Source: Arenibacter antarcticus
Lineage (GTDB): Bacteria; Bacteroidota; Bacteroidia; Flavobacteriales; Flavobacteriaceae
Length of the DNA: 64,000 nucleotides
NCBI RefSeq assembly: GCF_041320605.1
Contig: NZ_CP166679.1
Coordinates: 3,892,001-3,956,000, forward strand
Reading direction: 5' to 3'
In this document: positions 62,101 to 64,000 of the stretch, piece after piece
How positions within the stretch are numbered: the first letter of the stretch is position 1
How the letters are laid out: each line of letters begins with the position of its first letter
Position numbers and translations under genes: made by a program
Notes under the pieces: model-generated
What the model saw: the letters and a program-made list of their open reading frames with translations, nothing else
The model's database searches: none
What the model was told of the DNA's origin: nothing

Positions 62101-62781
62101 GCCGGATTTGATGTTAAGGACGTCCACATGACGGACCTAATATCAGGAAGGGAAACCTTGGAGGATATTCAGTTTATAGGTGCTGTAGGCGGATTCTCTA
62201 ATTCGGATGTACTAGGAAGCGCTAAAGGTTGGGCAGGAGCATTTAAGTATAATGAAAAGGCCAATAAGGCCCTGAAAAATTTCTTTGATAGACCCGATAC
62301 GCTTTCCGTGGGAATTTGTAATGGTTGCCAATTGTTTATGGAGTTAGAGCTAATTAACCCTGAACACTCGGAACATGGAAAACTCACCTATAACAATTCC
62401 AAAAAGCACGAAAGCGGATTTACCTCAGTGAAGATCCAGAAAAACAATTCGGTGATGCTTTCCTCCTTGGAAGGTGCAAATCTTGGGGTTTGGATTTCCC
62501 ACGGAGAAGGTAAATTTAGATTACCACTATCTCAGGAAAATTATCAAATCGTAGCTAATTACGGTTATGAAGGATACCCAGCAAACCCCAATGGAAGTAA
62601 TTACAATACTGCCATGATGTGTGATAAAACAGGGCGACATTTAGTAACTATGCCCCATATAGAACGTTCTATATTCCAATGGAACTGGCCACATTACCCT
62701 AAGGATAGAAAAGATGAAGTTTCTCCTTGGTTAGAAGCATTCGTCAACGCTAGAAAATGGATCGAAAATAACGGGAAGTAA
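59113..62781 (+). CDS. purL: Phosphoribosylformylglycinamidine synthase (large one-piece PurL)
   Basis: A 1222-residue enzyme of purine synthesis that makes FGAM from FGAR, glutamine and ATP. N-terminal linker domain, FGAM synthase domains with SQVNSEHCRHKIFNGTF and AETHNFPTTVEPFNGAATGA, and C-terminal glutamine amidotransferase with nucleophile Cys in GICNGCQLF near residue 1068 and HGEGKFRLP. The one-piece form, rather than PurL/Q/S, is usual in Bacteroidetes. Isolated from other pur genes. Promoter has a direct repeat. Confidence 0.97.
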   Translation: MIHFFGALDTKVFAVQTKQDLLQEDIVKLSWLFGNQPKIIAASLDAFFVGPRAAMITPWSTNATEITQNMGISGIIRIEEFIASTKDSDQYDPMLSQKYSSLHQDIFKVDVQPAPIQNIDNIAAYNDKEGLALNEEEVEYLEGMAKKIGRKLTDSEVFGFSQVNSEHCRHKIFNGTFIIDGEEKPSSLFKLIKKTSHENPGDIVSAYKDNVAFIKGPNVVQFAPKTADKPDFYQESDFESVISIKAETHNFPTTVEPFNGAATGAGGEIRDRLAGGKGSLPLAGTAVYMTSYSRLEENRPWEKSMKERDWLYQTPMDILIKASNGASDFGNKFGQPLIAGSVLTFEHEENDRKLGYDKVIMQAGGIGYGKAEQAIKDVPKTGDKIVILGGDNYRIGMGGAAVSSADTGEFGSTIELNAIQRSNPEMQKRAANAIRGLVEAEHNPIVSIHDHGAGGHLNCLSELVEDTGGKIDLDKLPIGDPTLSAKETIGNESQERMGLVIGQQDVAMLQRIADRERSPMYEVGDVTGDKRFTFKSATTGEKPMDLDLSDMFGSSPRTIMTDTTIKREYSSPSYSLEHFHEYLENVLQLEAVASKDWLTNKVDRCVGGKVAKQQCAGPLQLPLNNCGVMALDYKGKEGIATSIGHSPISGLIDPTAGSKNSIAEALTNIVWAPLKNGLSSVSLSANWMWPCKNEGEDARLYEAVTAVSDFSIALGINVPTGKDSLSMKQRYKNDEVISPGTVIISAAGNCNDITKVVEPVLQKDGGDIYYINLSEDSHKLGGSSFAQIFNTIGNEAPSVLNAQNFRNTFNTIQKLIVDGKILAGHDVASGGLITTLLELCFADQNLGAKLDLTSISETDTIKLLFSENSGIVFQAKDASVETILKEAGITFYNIGAVTKEATLTIKNNGVEMGLNIESLRDTWFKTSYLLDQRQTANNLAKDRYDNYKNQPLQYTFPATFDGKIPEKPALEKRPKAAILREKGSNSEREMANAMFLAGFDVKDVHMTDLISGRETLEDIQFIGAVGGFSNSDVLGSAKGWAGAFKYNEKANKALKNFFDRPDTLSVGICNGCQLFMELELINPEHSEHGKLTYNNSKKHESGFTSVKIQKNNSVMLSSLEGANLGVWISHGEGKFRLPLSQENYQIVANYGYEGYPANPNGSNYNTAMMCDKTGRHLVTMPHIERSIFQWNWPHYPKDRKDEVSPWLEAFVNARKWIENNGK

Positions 62782-62811
62782 AATTTCTAATTTAGTGATT
62801 TAATTTAAATT

Positions 62812-62841
62812 ACCCCGTTGGTACATACCTTCGGGGTTTTT
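62812..62841. terminator. Bidirectional intrinsic terminator
   Basis: ACCCCG and CGGGGT pair with an inner GGTA/TACC stem, followed by a T run. Located between purL and the convergent GHL10-like gene. Confidence 0.85.
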
Positions 62842-62854
62842 GGAAAGCACCTTA

Positions 62855-63964
62855 TTATTTTTTAGAATAATCTGCATAAATAGCTTTTTTAAATGCTACC
62901 CAATGTTCCGGTTTCATTCGCTCTGGAGTAAACAGGCAAATTCCGGAAGCACCGTTTTCCATAGAACCTCTTATGGCTGTTTCTATCTCCGAAGGCAATA
63001 AACCGTGATTTTCAGGGTCGTTTTCCGCTGTTTTATTCTCTGGATTGGGACAGATAAACAATCCGCTATAAATAGGCTTTTGATTGTTTACGGCTGCCAC
63101 CTCTTCCTTAGTTATCTCCCCTACCCATTCTGGCCCTTTTAGGTAAAAGTCATTGTAATTCATGGGGTATACAGCATCTAAATCCCATTTATCCCATTCT
63201 TGTCTAACCAATTTTTTGGAAATACTGGGTCCTGGGAAAACGGCTGCATTTAGTTTTTTTCCTTTTTCGTGCACTACTTTTGCGATACCGTTTACGACAT
63301 CCGTAATTAAATTGTATCTAAACTGTTTCCATTCTTCTACCTGCGATGGGTCTTCCACTTCCCTAATGTCAATTCCCGACTTTTCCTTGAAACCAGCAAC
63401 ACAGTCGTCACAATAACAATAATCAGCCTCCGGGTATTCCTCATCCATTACTAAACCGTATTTATCCCAAAGTCCCTCTGCTAAAATAACATCGGGAAAC
63501 CGGATATAGTCCAAATGGATACCGTCTACTTCATCTACCGAGGCAATATTTCCATATAATTCGGCCAAAAATTGATGGGTCCCCTCTTTATTAGGACATA
63601 GGAATTTATAATAAGGAACATAGGTAGGTTTGTCAAATGCAGACTCCCCATTCCTATTAATTGCGTAAAGTTCTGGCGACAACTTAGGATTTTCCCCTTG
63701 TACCATTGTCGGTACCCAGGTGTGGAATTCTAGTCCAGCTTCCTTGACCAATTTCCCTACCCTTTTATAAGTTTTGGGGTCCTGCCCCCCGTTGTACATT
63801 AATCCGTCTATACCTTTTTCCTTATAATCCTTAAAGGTATCCAATAATTCCCGATCGGTAGCTTCACCAGGCCCTCCAGTCCATGCATAGACAGGGATCT
63901 TTGATTTTTCCGCACAAGAATACAGGTTAAAAATAATGATAAGGGCAACAACTAACTTTTTCAT
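62855..63964 (-). CDS. GHL10-like glycoside hydrolase lipoprotein
   Basis: A 369-residue lipoprotein (LYSCAEKS) with a TIM-barrel fold of the glycosyl hydrolase-like 10 (GHL10/DUF187) family. KEKGIDGLMYNGGQDP, VDGIHLDYIRFP and MNYNDFYLKGPEWV mark the barrel. The HLDYIRFP motif and acidic residues nearby form the presumed active site. Related proteins act on peptidoglycan or polysaccharides. It ends the window and stands alone. Confidence 0.85.
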   Translation of the reverse strand: MKKLVVALIIIFNLYSCAEKSKIPVYAWTGGPGEATDRELLDTFKDYKEKGIDGLMYNGGQDPKTYKRVGKLVKEAGLEFHTWVPTMVQGENPKLSPELYAINRNGESAFDKPTYVPYYKFLCPNKEGTHQFLAELYGNIASVDEVDGIHLDYIRFPDVILAEGLWDKYGLVMDEEYPEADYCYCDDCVAGFKEKSGIDIREVEDPSQVEEWKQFRYNLITDVVNGIAKVVHEKGKKLNAAVFPGPSISKKLVRQEWDKWDLDAVYPMNYNDFYLKGPEWVGEITKEEVAAVNNQKPIYSGLFICPNPENKTAENDPENHGLLPSEIETAIRGSMENGASGICLFTPERMKPEHWVAFKKAIYADYSKK

Positions 63965-64000
63965 TCGTTTGATTTAAAAGATTTATTAATGGCTTGTTCT

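Noticed and set aside
1-64000. CRISPR arrays, tRNA or rRNA genes, insertion sequences and prophage
   Set aside because: No regularly spaced repeats, tRNA-like TTCGA arms with cloverleaf, rRNA segments or transposase/integrase motifs were found by reading; a covariance-model scan would be decisive.

Overview
The window reads as chromosomal DNA of a member of the Flavobacteriaceae (Bacteroidetes). The DNA is AT-rich, and no Shine-Dalgarno motif was evident at the start sites examined. Several upstream regions carry the Bacteroidetes promoter octamer TAnnTTTG, in three cases with an upstream TTTG/TTG. The gene content also fits the group: a SusC-style TonB receptor, a LemA/DUF2207 pair, VF530, a one-piece PurL, a fused E1 alpha/beta 2-oxoacid dehydrogenase and many small lipoproteins. 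I saw no tRNA, rRNA, CRISPR array, insertion sequence or phage gene. Most of the window is ordinary core genome. I do not assign a genus.

Layout. 0-5.6 kb: an SPC-type (PIB-4) metal P-type ATPase with a decayed zinc alcohol dehydrogenase behind it, an RluE-like pseudouridine synthase, an MDR oxidoreductase and an exported isoaspartyl methyltransferase. 5.9-10.4 kb: two unannotated mini-ORFs with their own terminator, a secreted DUF1080 protein, topoisomerase III and the first of two SlyD-type FKBPs. 10.5-20 kb: serine hydrolase, cold-shock-domain protein, TonB receptor, second SlyD-type FKBP, EamA transporter, DUF2207 and LemA. 20.5-27 kb: M19 dipeptidase, SF2 helicase, LpxD, VF530 and a DEAD-box RNA helicase. 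27-32 kb: a protealysin-like M4 protease with its emfourin inhibitor, an M28 peptidase, short HPF, an unknown secreted protein and TerC.

32.2-37.2 kb holds the most distinctive block: a six-gene minus-strand operon of FAD oxidoreductase, SAM methyltransferase, type III polyketide synthase, FabZ-like dehydratase, divergent ketosynthase and acyl carrier protein. It looks like a dedicated pathway for an acyl-primed, methylated and oxidised phenolic lipid or alkylquinone-type metabolite. Upstream lie an OmpA lipoprotein and a lipocalin.

39-45.5 kb looks like an amino-acid catabolism unit. The branched-chain 2-oxoacid dehydrogenase E1 fusion is cotranscribed with a soluble histidine kinase and an NtrC-family response regulator. 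The next gene is a glutamate dehydrogenase preceded by a near-consensus sigma-54 promoter, the promoter class an NtrC-type activator serves.

45.6-64 kb: 2-oxoglutarate/Fe(II) dioxygenase, SUI1/eIF1-like factor, DUF1835 protein with a nucleoside phosphorylase, an orphan TTG-initiated substrate-binding protein, single-domain response regulator, Ung, an ECF sigma / probable anti-sigma / Spy-like trio, BNR-type lipoprotein, NOP/RsmB-type RNA methyltransferase, a His-rich exported protein, acyl-CoA dehydrogenase, CDF transporter, PurL and a GHL10-like lipoprotein. Six convergent gene pairs are separated by strong inverted-repeat terminators that could work in both directions.
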